Shown here one piece after another: positions 1 to 7,760 of a stretch of 11,704 nucleotides of DNA. Each line of letters starts with the position of its first letter. Within the stretch, counting starts at the first letter, position 1. The translations under genes were made by a program, and so were the position numbers. The stretch is from Sideroxydans lithotrophicus (lineage in GTDB: Bacteria > Pseudomonadota > Gammaproteobacteria > Burkholderiales > Sulfuriferulaceae). The notes beneath the pieces were generated by a model. That model had not been told where the DNA came from, ran no database searches, and worked only from the letters and a program-made list of their open reading frames with translations. The stretch lies in contig DZDB01000053.1 in assembly GCA_022736605.1 (NCBI GenBank), positions 1-11,704 of the forward strand, in the 5' to 3' direction.

Positions 1-2
1 TG

Positions 3-1373
<1,371 letters not shown>

Positions 1374-1382
<9 letters not shown>

Positions 1383-1421
1383 GGCTTTTCTCACTCCTCT
1401 TGTATTTTGATTTTCAGGAGT
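1374..1421 (+). promoter_or_regulatory. Competing hairpins across the thrS stop and infC ribosome-binding site
   Basis: GAGGAGTGAG (1374-1383) and CTCACTCCTC (1390-1399) form a perfect 10-bp stem with a 6-base loop that contains the thrS stop codon; a T-rich run, TTGTATTTT, follows. The same ACTCCT (1393-1398) is also perfectly complementary to AGGAGT (1416-1421), which contains the infC ribosome-binding site. The two pairings exclude each other. One resembles a weak terminator, the other hides the infC start region. What is seen is the complementarity; the switching role is inferred. Confidence 0.5.
1416..1420 (+). promoter_or_regulatory. Ribosome-binding site fixing the AUC start of infC
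   Basis: AGGAG lies 8 bases before the ATC at 1429. An in-frame stop (1408-1410) lies just upstream, and the first ATG, GTG or TTG codon after that stop is the GTG at 1489, which falls inside conserved IF3 sequence. The position of this site is the main reason for choosing ATC. Confidence 0.8.
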
Positions 1422-1428
1422 CGTCGCT

Positions 1429-1950
1429 ATCGCTCAGGATAAAGAAACACGCATCAACGGTGAAATTACCGGGTCGGAAATTCGACTGGTGGGTATCGAA
1501 GGTGAACCGCTTGGTATCGTCAGTGCAGCAGAAGCGCTGAGAATGGCCGAAGAGGCAGAAGTTGATCTGGTTGAAATTGCACCGCAGGCCAAGCCGCCGG
1601 TGTGCCGTTTAATGGATTACGGCAAATTCAAATACCAGCAGAGCAAGCGCCAGCATGAAGCCAAGCTCAAGCAGAAGCAGATTCAGGTAAAAGAGGTAAA
1701 GTTTCGTCCGGGTACTGACGAGGGAGACTATCAGATCAAGTTGCGTAACCTGATCCGCTTCCTGGACGAAGGCGATAAAGCCAAAGTTACGTTGCGTTTT
1801 CGCGGTCGAGAGATGGCGCACCAGGAAATCGGACTGGCGCAATTGCGCCGGGTTGAAGCCGATCTGGCCGATCTGGCTGTGGTTGAGCAGTTTCCCAAGA
1901 TGGAAGGCCGTCAGATGGTCATGATGCTGGGGCCAAAGAAGAAAGTGTAG
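1429..1950 (+). CDS. infC: Translation initiation factor IF-3, AUC start codon
   Basis: IF3 binds the 30S ribosomal subunit, prevents premature 50S joining and checks the start codon-initiator tRNA pairing. The product has 173 residues (E. coli 180). The N-domain holds RINGEI and the conserved VDLVEIAPQAKPPVCRLMDY block. A lysine-rich linker (KYQQSKRQHEAKLKQKQ) leads to the C-domain with VKEVKFRPGTDEGDYQ, FLDEGDKAKVTLRFRGREM and a basic tail ending GPKKKV. The start is ATC at 1429, 8 bases after AGGAG. The first conventional start codon, GTG at 1489, would delete the conserved RINGEI segment and has no ribosome-binding site. Non-canonical starts are known for infC, where IF3 discriminates against its own mRNA, so autoregulation is likely. 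It is the second gene of the cluster, 46 bases after thrS, with a possible internal promoter and hairpins upstream. Confidence 0.96.
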   Translation: MAQDKETRINGEITGSEIRLVGIEGEPLGIVSAAEALRMAEEAEVDLVEIAPQAKPPVCRLMDYGKFKYQQSKRQHEAKLKQKQIQVKEVKFRPGTDEGDYQIKLRNLIRFLDEGDKAKVTLRFRGREMAHQEIGLAQLRRVEADLADLAVVEQFPKMEGRQMVMMLGPKKKV

Positions 1951-1956
1951 TACGAA

Positions 1957-2058
1957 TTTGCTGCGTTTTAGCAGCAAACCTGCCGGGTAAGCGTGCTTGC
2001 CGGGCAGACAGGAAGTGATGGCCGGGTTCCTAAATGTCTCGTCGTGAGACTGCCCGGC
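1957..2058 (+). promoter_or_regulatory. Structured infC-rpmI leader, candidate L20 autoregulatory RNA
   Basis: The 134-base gap after infC holds three stems. Stem I is TTTGCTGC (1957-1964) with GCAGCAAA (1971-1978), a perfect 8 bp. Stem II runs 1980-1991 against 1996-2007, with one G-G mismatch and one wobble. Stem III pairs GCCGGG (2021-2026) with CCCGGC (2053-2058) and encloses GTCTC (2036-2040) with GAGAC (2046-2050). A 9-base perfect long-range match, GCCGGGCAG (1999-2007) with CTGCCCGGC (2050-2058), competes with stems II and III. No T-run follows, so these are not terminators. In E. coli, L20 represses rpmI-rplT through a long-range pairing and a stem-loop in this same interval. The analogy is inferred from position and pairing, not from L20-site sequence identity. 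Confidence 0.45.
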
Positions 2059-2084
2059 GTCATGCCAAACCAGGAGTTGTTGCA

Positions 2085-2282
2085 ATGCCAAAGATGAAAA
2101 CCAAGTCGGGTGCAGCCAAGCGTTTCAAGGCGCTGGCGAACGGCGGTATGAAGCGCGGTCAGGCTTTCAAACGCCACATCCTTACCAAAAAAACCACCAA
2201 GAACAAGCGCCAGTTGCGCGGCACCATGATGGTCGATGCGACCAACATGCGTTCCGTTCGCGCCATGTTGCCCTACGCATAA
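2085..2282 (+). CDS. rpmI: 50S ribosomal protein L35
   Basis: Small basic protein of the large ribosomal subunit, 65 residues, the usual size. The sequence MPKMKTKSGAAKRF, the central HILTKKTTKNKRQLRG and the ending VRAMLPYA are diagnostic. The start at 2085 has AGGAG (2072-2076) 8 bases upstream. An in-frame ATG at 2034 would add 17 residues that do not belong to the family and would lie in the structured leader, so it was not used. The stop overlaps the ribosome-binding site of rplT, which begins 12 bases later, so the two are probably coupled. Expression is likely controlled through the leader at 1957-2058. Confidence 0.98.
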   Translation: MPKMKTKSGAAKRFKALANGGMKRGQAFKRHILTKKTTKNKRQLRGTMMVDATNMRSVRAMLPYA

Positions 2283-2294
2283 AGGAGATTTGAC

Positions 2295-2654
2295 ATGCCA
2301 AGAGTAAAACGTGGTGTAACGGCACGCGCCCGTCACAAAAAAGTCCTCGATCTGGCCAAAGGCTATCGTGGTCGGCGCAAGAACGTCTACCGCATTGCCA
2401 AACAGGCGGTAATGAAGGCGGGTCAATACGCCTATCGTGACCGTCGTCAGCGCAAGCGTCAATTCCGTGCCTTGTGGATTGCGCGTATTAACGCCGCTGC
2501 ACGTGAGTGCGGTATGCGTTATAGCGTATTCATGAACGGCCTGAAAAAAGCCGAGATCGTACTGGACCGCAAGGTGCTGGCCGATCTGGCGGTGTTTGAC
2601 AAGCCTGCGTTTGCGCTGCTTGCCGAACAGGCCAAAGCAAAACTGGCGGCTTAA
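2295..2654 (+). CDS. rplT: 50S ribosomal protein L20
   Basis: Primary 23S rRNA-binding protein needed early in 50S assembly. It has 119 residues (E. coli 118). The long basic N-terminal extension (MPRVKRGVTARARHKKVLDLAKG, then YRGRRKNVYRIAKQAV) is followed by the globular C-domain with RDRRQRKRQFRALWIARIN and CGMRYSVFMNGLKKA. AAAGGAG at 2281-2287, overlapping the rpmI stop, is 7 bases from the ATG. In other proteobacteria L20 also represses its own operon by binding leader mRNA; a candidate target lies upstream of rpmI. A strong intrinsic terminator follows 16 bases after the stop, making this the last gene of the ribosomal-protein transcript. Confidence 0.98.
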   Translation: MPRVKRGVTARARHKKVLDLAKGYRGRRKNVYRIAKQAVMKAGQYAYRDRRQRKRQFRALWIARINAAARECGMRYSVFMNGLKKAEIVLDRKVLADLAVFDKPAFALLAEQAKAKLAA

Positions 2655-2670
2655 TCACAGTTAAAGCTTC

Positions 2671-2699
2671 AAAAAAGGAGGCCGCCGGCCTCCTTTTTT
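2671..2699 (+). terminator. Intrinsic terminator after rplT
   Basis: GGAGGCC (2677-2683) pairs perfectly with GGCCTCC (2687-2693) around a 3-base GCC loop and is followed by six T. Six A precede the stem, so the complementarity extends to 13 bp. It is a strong rho-independent terminator on the + strand and nearly symmetrical, so it could work on both strands. It separates rplT from pheS. Confidence 0.93.
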
Positions 2700-2711
2700 G
2701 TGGGCGTCTGC

Positions 2712-2743
2712 AAACAGCCGGCATTGCCTTGAATGGGCTGTTT
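2712..2743 (+). repeat. Stem-loop between the rplT terminator and pheS
   Basis: AAACAGCC (2712-2719) and GGCTGTTT (2736-2743) form a perfect 8-bp stem. The 16-base loop can fold a small GGC-ATT-GCC inner stem. There is no T-run, so it is not a terminator by itself. It could be the remnant or equivalent of a pheST leader structure, but no phenylalanine-rich leader peptide such as E. coli pheM is present. Function unknown. Confidence 0.35.
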
Positions 2744-2769
2744 AGAGATGCTCTTTGACCCGATAAAAT
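2741..2769 (+). promoter_or_regulatory. Candidate pheS promoter giving a near-leaderless mRNA
   Basis: TTTAGA (2741-2746, 4 of 6 of the -35) is followed after exactly 17 bases by TAAAAT (2764-2769, 5 of 6 of the -10). The pheS ATG begins 5 bases after the -10, so transcription from here would start at or very near the start codon. This agrees with the absence of a ribosome-binding site before pheS. The -35 is mediocre and alternatives cannot be excluded. Confidence 0.3.
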
Positions 2770-2773
2770 CATC

Positions 2774-3793
2774 ATGCAAAACTTAGATCACATTGTTGCC
2801 GAGGCGCTCGGCGAGTTTGCCGGCCTCAACCAGATGGCCGAACTGGAGCAGGCAAAAGCCCGTTATCTCGGCAAATCCGGCCTGTTGACCGAGCAAATGA
2901 AGCAGCTGGGCAAGTTGCCCGCCGAGCAACGTCCGTCCGCCGGTGCGCTCATCAATCAGGCCAAGGAGCAAATTCAGCAGGCGCTGGAAGCGCGCCGGGA
3001 TGCGTTGCGCCAGGCTGAGCTGGATAGCCAGCTGGCAGCTGATACGCTGGATGTGACCTTGCCCGGACGCGGCCTGGGAACCGGTGGGCTGCATCCAGTA
3101 ACGCGCACGCTGGCACGTATTCAGGCGCTGTTTGGCTCGCTCGGATTTGAAGTGGCGGAAGGGCCGGAGATCGAAACCGATTTCTATAACTTCACCGCGC
3201 TGAATATCCCGGAAAACCATCCGGCGCGCGCCATGCACGATACGTTTTACGTCAACGACACGCACCTGCTGCGTACGCACACCTCGCCGGTGCAGATTCG
3301 CTACATGCAGGAAACCGCGCCGCCCCTGAAAATCATCGCGCCGGGGCGCGTCTATCGCTGCGATTCGGACGTGACGCACACGCCGATGTTCCACCAGGTA
3401 GAAGGGCTATGGGTCGATGAAGACGTCAGCTTTGCCGCGCTGAAGGGTGTGCTGGCAGATTTCATGCAGCGCTTTTTCGAACGTGATGATCTGAAGGTGC
3501 GCTTTCGTCCATCATTTTTCCCATTTACCGAACCGTCGGCCGAAATGGACATCGCCTGCGTGATGTGTGGCGGTGAGGGCTGCCGGGTATGCAGTCACAC
3601 CGGCTGGCTGGAGGTGCTGGGCTGCGGCATGGTGCATCCGAATGTGCTCGGCCACGTTAACGTGGACAGCGAAAAATACCTCGGTTTTGCCTTTGGCATG
3701 GGCGTCGAACGTCTCGCCATGCTGCGTTACAGCGTCGATGATCTGCGTCTGTTTTTCGCCAACGATTTGCGTTTTTTGAAGCAATTTAACTGA
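2774..3793 (+). CDS. pheS: Phenylalanyl-tRNA synthetase alpha subunit
   Basis: Catalytic subunit of the alpha2-beta2 enzyme that charges tRNA-Phe. It has 339 residues (E. coli 327). The first 85 or so residues form the helical arm that contacts tRNA (AKARYLGKSGLLTEQMK). The class II core follows: HPARAMHDTFYV (from residue 149), RTHTSPVQIRYM, motif 2 in GRVYRCDSDVTHTPMFHQVEG (from about 191), FRPSFFPFTEPSAEMDI, and motif 3 GFAFGMGVERLAML (from 304). A small insert before WLEVLGCGMVHPNVL carries Cys262, Cys265, Cys270 and Cys273 in a CxxC-x4-CxxC pattern; it probably accounts for the extra length and may bind a metal. No ribosome-binding site is visible before the ATG; MQNLDHIVAEAL is nevertheless the normal family N-terminus. 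It lies one base ahead of pheT. Confidence 0.98.
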   Translation: MQNLDHIVAEALGEFAGLNQMAELEQAKARYLGKSGLLTEQMKQLGKLPAEQRPSAGALINQAKEQIQQALEARRDALRQAELDSQLAADTLDVTLPGRGLGTGGLHPVTRTLARIQALFGSLGFEVAEGPEIETDFYNFTALNIPENHPARAMHDTFYVNDTHLLRTHTSPVQIRYMQETAPPLKIIAPGRVYRCDSDVTHTPMFHQVEGLWVDEDVSFAALKGVLADFMQRFFERDDLKVRFRPSFFPFTEPSAEMDIACVMCGGEGCRVCSHTGWLEVLGCGMVHPNVLGHVNVDSEKYLGFAFGMGVERLAMLRYSVDDLRLFFANDLRFLKQFN

Positions 3794-3794
3794 T

Positions 3795-6152
3795 ATGAAA
3801 TTTTCCGAACGCTGGCTACGCAGTCTCGTTAACCCCGCGCTGGACAGTGCTGCGCTGTCGCATCTGCTCACCATGGCCGGGCTTGAAGTCGAAGCACTGG
3901 AACCGGTTGCGGCCGAATTCAGCGGTGTCGTTGTGGCGCGGGTGCTGGCGGTTGCGCCGCATCCTGATGCGGACCGGTTGCGCGTGTGTCAGGTGGATGC
4001 GGGCAATGGCGAGACGCTGCAAATTGTCTGTGGTGCCCCCAACGTGCACGAGGGTGCATTGGTACCGTGCGCTCAGGTCGGCGCGAAGCTGCCGGGGTTT
4101 GAAATCAAGCAGGCCAAGCTGCGCGGTGTGGCATCCGCGGGCATGCTGTGTTCGGCGCGCGAGTTGGGGCTGGCTGACAGCGTCGACGGTTTGTTGCTAT
4201 TGCCAGCCGATGCGCCGGTGGGGCAGGCTATTCGCGACTATCTGCATCTGGACGATGTGTTGTACACGCTGAAACTCACGCCCAATCGCAGCGATTGCCT
4301 GAGTCTGGCGGGGGTGGCCCGGGAAGTGGCTGCTTTGACTGAAGCGCCACTCAATTTGCCGCAGATTGCAGCTACACCCGTTACCAGCACCCGCACGCAA
4401 TCGGTCGAAGTCAACACTGCCAGCGCGTGCCCGCTGTATTGCGGCCGTATCATAGAACAGGTCAATGCGGCGGTACCGACCCCTACCTGGATGCTGGAAC
4501 GATTGCTGCGCAGCGATGTGCGGCCGATCAGCGCGTTGGTGGATATCACCAATTACGTGCTGCTGGAACTGGGCCAGCCACTGCATGCCTTCGATGCGGC
4601 CAAACTCAGTGGCAGCGTGCGGGTGCGCATGGCGCAACCGGCTGAAAAGCTGCGCCTGCTCAATGAACAGGCGGTGGGGCTGGACGACAGCATGCTGGTT
4701 ATTGCCGATGACACCGGCGCACAGGCGCTGGCGGGCATCATGGGCGGGGCTGACAGCGCGGTGAGTGATGTGACGCAAGCGGTATTCCTCGAAGCGGCAT
4801 TTTTTGACCCAGCAGCGATTGCCGGACGTGCGCGCAGACTGGGGTTATCAACCGATGCGTCGCACCGCTTTGAACGCGGCGTCGATTTTGCTGCAACGCG
4901 TAGTGCGCTGGAGCGCGCCAGTCAGCTGATACTCGACATCTGCGGCGGCGCTGCCGGTGCCATCACCGAGGTCAGCGCGGCATTGCCGCAGCGCAATCCG
5001 ATCGCGCTGCGTCCGGCACGCGCCAGCAAAGTGCTGGGGATACAACTCGATGCTGTACAGGTCAGCAGCCTGTTGACACGACTTCACTTCAGCTTCAGCC
5101 AGGCGGGCGATAATTTCCGCGTGACGCCCCCAAGTTACCGGTTTGATTTGGCCATCGAAGAAGACCTGATCGAAGAGCTGGCACGCTTGTATGGCTACGA
5201 CAACATCGCTGCGCAGGCACCACGTGCGAACCTGACCATGCTGGCGCAGCCGGAGCAGCAACGTGATATCGATGCCGTGCGTGGGCAGCTGGTGGCGCGC
5301 GATTATCAGGAAGTGATTACCTACAGCTTTGTCGATGCGGCCTGGGAAGCCGATCTTGCCCCAGATGCGCAGCCGATTGCGTTGAAAAATCCGATAGCCA
5401 GCCAGATGGGGGTGATGCGCTCTACGCTGCTGGGCGGCTTGCTGGACGTATTGCGCAGCAATCTGAACCGGCGCCAGGAGCGGGTGCGAATTTTTGAAAC
5501 CGGGCGCTGTTATCATGCGCGGCCGGATGGCTTTGATCAGCCGCAACGTCTCGGTGGCTTGATTTATGGCGGTGCCGTTGCCGAGCAGTGGGGTACGGCT
5601 GCTCGCACAGTTGATTACTTCGATCTGAAAGCCGATGTGGAAGCTTTGTGTTGGCCGTCGTCGGCGCGCTTCGTCAAGGCAGAGCATCCAGCACTGCATC
5701 CTGGCCAGAGCGCGCAGGTGTGGCTGGGTGAGGTTTGTCTGGGCTGGTTGGGTGCGCTGCATCCGCGTCTGGTACAGCACTATGATTTAACCAGCGCGCC
5801 AATCTGCTTTGAACTGGCGCTGGAACCGTTGCTGGCGCGTCTGGTGCCGCGCCATGCGGCGCAATCCCGGTTTCAACCGGTGCGGCGTGATCTGGCGGTG
5901 GTGGTGGATGCGGCTATCGCTGCGCAAAGCCTGCTGGAGGCCATGCAGTCGGCTGCCATTTCAGGGCTTGCGGAGCTGACCCTGTTTGATGTATATCGTG
6001 GCAAAGGCATTGATTCTGATAAAAAAAGTCTTGCTTTCCGGGTGTTGTTGCAAGATACTCAAAAGACATTCACAGACAGCGAAGTCGACGCCGTGATGGC
6101 GCAACTGACCGAGCTGTTAAAACAAAAATTCAACGCGCAATTACGTTCCTGA
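3795..6152 (+). CDS. pheT: Phenylalanyl-tRNA synthetase beta subunit
   Basis: Non-catalytic partner of PheS that binds tRNA and hydrolyses mischarged Tyr-tRNA-Phe. It has 785 residues (E. coli 795). Domains in order: an OB-fold tRNA-binding domain around 42-150 (VVVARVLAVAPHPDADRLRV, ASAGMLCSARELGL), the B3/B4 editing domain around 205-380, the B5 domain around 400-472 ending RLYGYDNI, the catalytic-like core, and the C-terminal FDX-ACB anticodon domain from about 695 (PVRRDLAVVVD, LFDVYRGKGI, FRVLLQDTQKTFTDSEV). It starts one base after the pheS stop with only a weak ribosome-binding sequence, so translation is probably coupled to pheS. Its 3' end may carry the promoter for ihfA. Long open frames on the opposite strand within it are composition shadows. 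Confidence 0.98.
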   Translation: MKFSERWLRSLVNPALDSAALSHLLTMAGLEVEALEPVAAEFSGVVVARVLAVAPHPDADRLRVCQVDAGNGETLQIVCGAPNVHEGALVPCAQVGAKLPGFEIKQAKLRGVASAGMLCSARELGLADSVDGLLLLPADAPVGQAIRDYLHLDDVLYTLKLTPNRSDCLSLAGVAREVAALTEAPLNLPQIAATPVTSTRTQSVEVNTASACPLYCGRIIEQVNAAVPTPTWMLERLLRSDVRPISALVDITNYVLLELGQPLHAFDAAKLSGSVRVRMAQPAEKLRLLNEQAVGLDDSMLVIADDTGAQALAGIMGGADSAVSDVTQAVFLEAAFFDPAAIAGRARRLGLSTDASHRFERGVDFAATRSALERASQLILDICGGAAGAITEVSAALPQRNPIALRPARASKVLGIQLDAVQVSSLLTRLHFSFSQAGDNFRVTPPSYRFDLAIEEDLIEELARLYGYDNIAAQAPRANLTMLAQPEQQRDIDAVRGQLVARDYQEVITYSFVDAAWEADLAPDAQPIALKNPIASQMGVMRSTLLGGLLDVLRSNLNRRQERVRIFETGRCYHARPDGFDQPQRLGGLIYGGAVAEQWGTAARTVDYFDLKADVEALCWPSSARFVKAEHPALHPGQSAQVWLGEVCLGWLGALHPRLVQHYDLTSAPICFELALEPLLARLVPRHAAQSRFQPVRRDLAVVVDAAIAAQSLLEAMQSAAISGLAELTLFDVYRGKGIDSDKKSLAFRVLLQDTQKTFTDSEVDAVMAQLTELLKQKFNAQLRS
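6003..6059 (+). promoter_or_regulatory. Possible ihfA promoter and IHF site inside the pheT 3' end
   Basis: TTGCTT (6031-6036) and GATACT (6054-6059) are separated by 17 bases, with a run of seven A (6021-6027) just upstream; the hexamers match consensus at only 3 and 4 of 6. At 6003-6015 the minus strand reads AATCAATGCCTTT, which fits the IHF consensus WATCAANNNNTTR at all but the last defined position. In E. coli, ihfA has its own promoter within pheT and IHF represses itself. The match here could be chance, since the region also encodes conserved protein. Confidence 0.25.
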
Positions 6153-6159
6153 GGTAGAC

Positions 6160-6465
6160 ATGACCCTGACCAAGGCAGAGCTGGCAGACATGCTGTTTGA
6201 AAAAGTCGGACTCAACAAACGCGAAGCCAAAGACATGGTGGAGTCGTTTTTTGAAGAAATGCGCATCGCCCTCGAAGCAGGCGATACCGTGAAACTGTCT
6301 GGATTTGGCAATTTCCAGTTACGCGACAAACCGCAACGTCCCGGTCGCAATCCGAAAACCGGAGAAGAAATGCCGATTACGGCGCGCCGTGTGGTGACGT
6401 TTCACGCCAGTCAAAAACTCAAATCTCAGGTAGAAGAAGCCAATGGCGGAACACCAGCCCAATAG
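6160..6465 (+). CDS. ihfA: Integration host factor alpha subunit
   Basis: DNA-bending nucleoid protein that works as a heterodimer with IHF-beta in transcription, recombination and replication. It has 101 residues, typical length. The N-terminal helices start MTLTKAELADMLFEKVGLNKREAK. The body contains VKLSGFGNFQLRDKPQRPGRNPKTG, with the DNA-intercalating proline at residue 65, and EEMPITARRVVTFHASQKLK follows. The RPGRNPKTGEEMPI arm and neighbourhood (pheST-ihfA, as in E. coli) distinguish it from HU and IHF-beta. GAGG overlapping the pheT stop lies 5 bases before the ATG, giving a 7-base gap between genes. Its 3' end overlaps the next gene by 23 bases. Confidence 0.97.
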   Translation: MTLTKAELADMLFEKVGLNKREAKDMVESFFEEMRIALEAGDTVKLSGFGNFQLRDKPQRPGRNPKTGEEMPITARRVVTFHASQKLKSQVEEANGGTPAQ

Positions 6466-6817
6466 CACGCTGCCACCGATCCCTGCCAAACGCTATTTCA
6501 CCATCGGCGAGGTAGGGGAGTTATGCGGCGTCAAGCCGCATGTGCTGCGTTATTGGGAACAGGAGTTTACCCAGCTCAAGCCGGTCAAGCGGCGCGGCAA
6601 CCGGCGCTATTATCAGCACCATGAAGTGCTGCTGATCCGACGTATTCGGGAATTGCTGTACGAGCAGGGGTTTACCATCAGCGGTGCGCGCCATCGCCTT
6701 GACAGTGCGGCTGACGAGCCCGCCGTGTCCTCCGAATCCAGCCTCGCAGTTGCTGCACCGGACTACGCCAAGCTGCGTAGCGAAATTGCAGAAATCATCG
6801 AATTGCTGCGTATCTGA
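6443..6817 (+). CDS. MerR-family transcriptional regulator (short, ihfA-linked type)
   Basis: Predicted DNA-binding regulator of 124 residues. Residues 17-85 form a MerR-type winged helix-turn-helix: YFTIGEVGELCGVKPHVLRYW, followed by the wing RRGNRRYYQHHEVLLIRRIRELL and GFTISGARHRL. The remaining 40 residues are a spacer and a short helix (YAKLRSEIAEIIELL) that could form the usual antiparallel dimer coiled coil. There is no cysteine-based metal-sensing loop or ligand-binding domain, so the signal it senses, if any, is unknown. AGAAGAAG upstream of the ATG can serve as ribosome-binding site; the start lies inside ihfA (23-base overlap), so the two are cotranscribed and possibly coupled. A similar regulator next to ihfA and a tRNA-Pro occurs in other proteobacteria, so its position is conserved although its target is not known. 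Confidence 0.9.
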   Translation: MAEHQPNSTLPPIPAKRYFTIGEVGELCGVKPHVLRYWEQEFTQLKPVKRRGNRRYYQHHEVLLIRRIRELLYEQGFTISGARHRLDSAADEPAVSSESSLAVAAPDYAKLRSEIAEIIELLRI

Positions 6818-6831
6818 GTTCGTCAAAGCCT

Positions 6832-6861
6832 TTGTCCATGCTGCAAAGACTCTGCTATAAT
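6832..6861 (+). promoter_or_regulatory. Promoter of the tRNA-Pro gene
   Basis: TTGTCC (6832-6837) lies 18 bases before a perfect TATAAT (6856-6861). The preceding TGC makes it an extended -10. The discriminator CGCGCCTC is GC-rich, as in stable-RNA promoters under stringent control. The expected start is near 6868, a few bases before the mature tRNA. It begins 15 bases after the MerR-family gene and is the only clear promoter ahead of the surE-rpoS gene run. Confidence 0.8.
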
Positions 6862-6870
6862 CGCGCCTCT

Positions 6871-6947
<77 letters not shown>

Positions 6948-7016
6948 GGACAAAATTCAAGTTGTCACCGTTTCACCTTCCCGAAAAGTCGTTTGCGAGT
7001 ACCCTGGCCGTCCACT

Positions 7017-7760
7017 ATGCGCATCCTGTTGAGCAACGACGACGGTTATTTCGCACCGGGTCTCGCCATGCTGGCGCACACCCTGTCCAGTATTGCCGAT
7101 ATCACTGTTGTAGCACCTGAGCGCGACCGCAGCGGTGCCAGCAACTCCCTTACGCTTGACCGTCCGCTGATGCTGCGTCAGGCGCATTCAGGCTTCTATT
7201 ACGTCAACGGCACGCCGACCGATTGCGTGCATCTGGCCGTCACCGGCATGCTCGATCACTTGCCGGATATGGTCATCTCCGGCATCAATCACGGTGCCAA
7301 CATGGGCGACGACACCATTTACTCCGGTACGGTGGCAGCGGCAACCGAGGGCTTTCTGCTTGGCGTGCCGTCGATTGCCGTGTCACTGGCAAGTTTCTCC
7401 GAGGGCAATTTCGAGTGTGCCGCGCAAGTCGTGCTGGATCTGGTGCGGCGGGTTATGGCGCAACCGTTCAGCGCGCCGATGCTGCTCAATGTCAACGTGC
7501 CGGATATTCCTTACACGGCGTTGCAGGGCACGGAAATTACCCGTTTGGGACGCCGCCACAAGGCCGAACCGGTGGTGCGAACCGTCAACCCACGCGGCCA
7601 GACGGTGTATTGGGTTGGCGCAGCTGGGTCGGCGCAGGATGCGGGCGAGGGCACCGATTTCAGTGCGGTGGCGCGACAGCGCGTATCGATTACGCCATTG
7701 CAGATGGATTTGACCCAGTTCAGCCAGCTCGCGCCCTTGCATACCTGGCTGCAATCGTGA
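7017..7760 (+). CDS. surE: 5'/3'-nucleotidase SurE
   Basis: Metal-dependent phosphatase of nucleoside monophosphates (and, in E. coli, short polyphosphate), linked to stationary-phase survival. It has 247 residues (E. coli 253). MRILLSNDDGYFAPG gives the metal ligands Asp8 and Asp9; Ser39 in PERDRSGASNSL and Asn91 in ISGINHGANMG complete the site; SGTVAAATEG is the conserved following segment. An in-frame GTG or ATG further upstream would start inside the tRNA, so ATG 7017 is used although no clear ribosome-binding site precedes it. It lies 69 bases after tRNA-Pro with no separate promoter visible. The stop overlaps the GTG start of pcm (GTGA). It is the first gene of the surE-pcm-nlpD-rpoS run. 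Confidence 0.96.
   Translation: MRILLSNDDGYFAPGLAMLAHTLSSIADITVVAPERDRSGASNSLTLDRPLMLRQAHSGFYYVNGTPTDCVHLAVTGMLDHLPDMVISGINHGANMGDDTIYSGTVAAATEGFLLGVPSIAVSLASFSEGNFECAAQVVLDLVRRVMAQPFSAPMLLNVNVPDIPYTALQGTEITRLGRRHKAEPVVRTVNPRGQTVYWVGAAGSAQDAGEGTDFSAVARQRVSITPLQMDLTQFSQLAPLHTWLQS

Noticed and set aside
1957..1978. Perfect 8-bp hairpin just after infC, considered as a terminator
   Set aside because: No T-run follows the stem; it fits better as part of the rpmI leader.
2034..2084. Upstream in-frame ATG for rpmI adding 17 residues
   Set aside because: The added residues are not part of L35, lie in the folded leader, and ATG 2085 has a correctly spaced AGGAG.
2733..2786. 17-codon frame overlapping the pheS start, considered as a pheST leader peptide
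   Set aside because: It has only one Phe codon, no ribosome-binding site and no attenuator hairpin with a T-run after it.
4848..5780. 310-codon minus-strand frame opposite pheT
   Set aside because: Antisense shadow of a conserved gene; no motifs, no promoter or ribosome-binding site.
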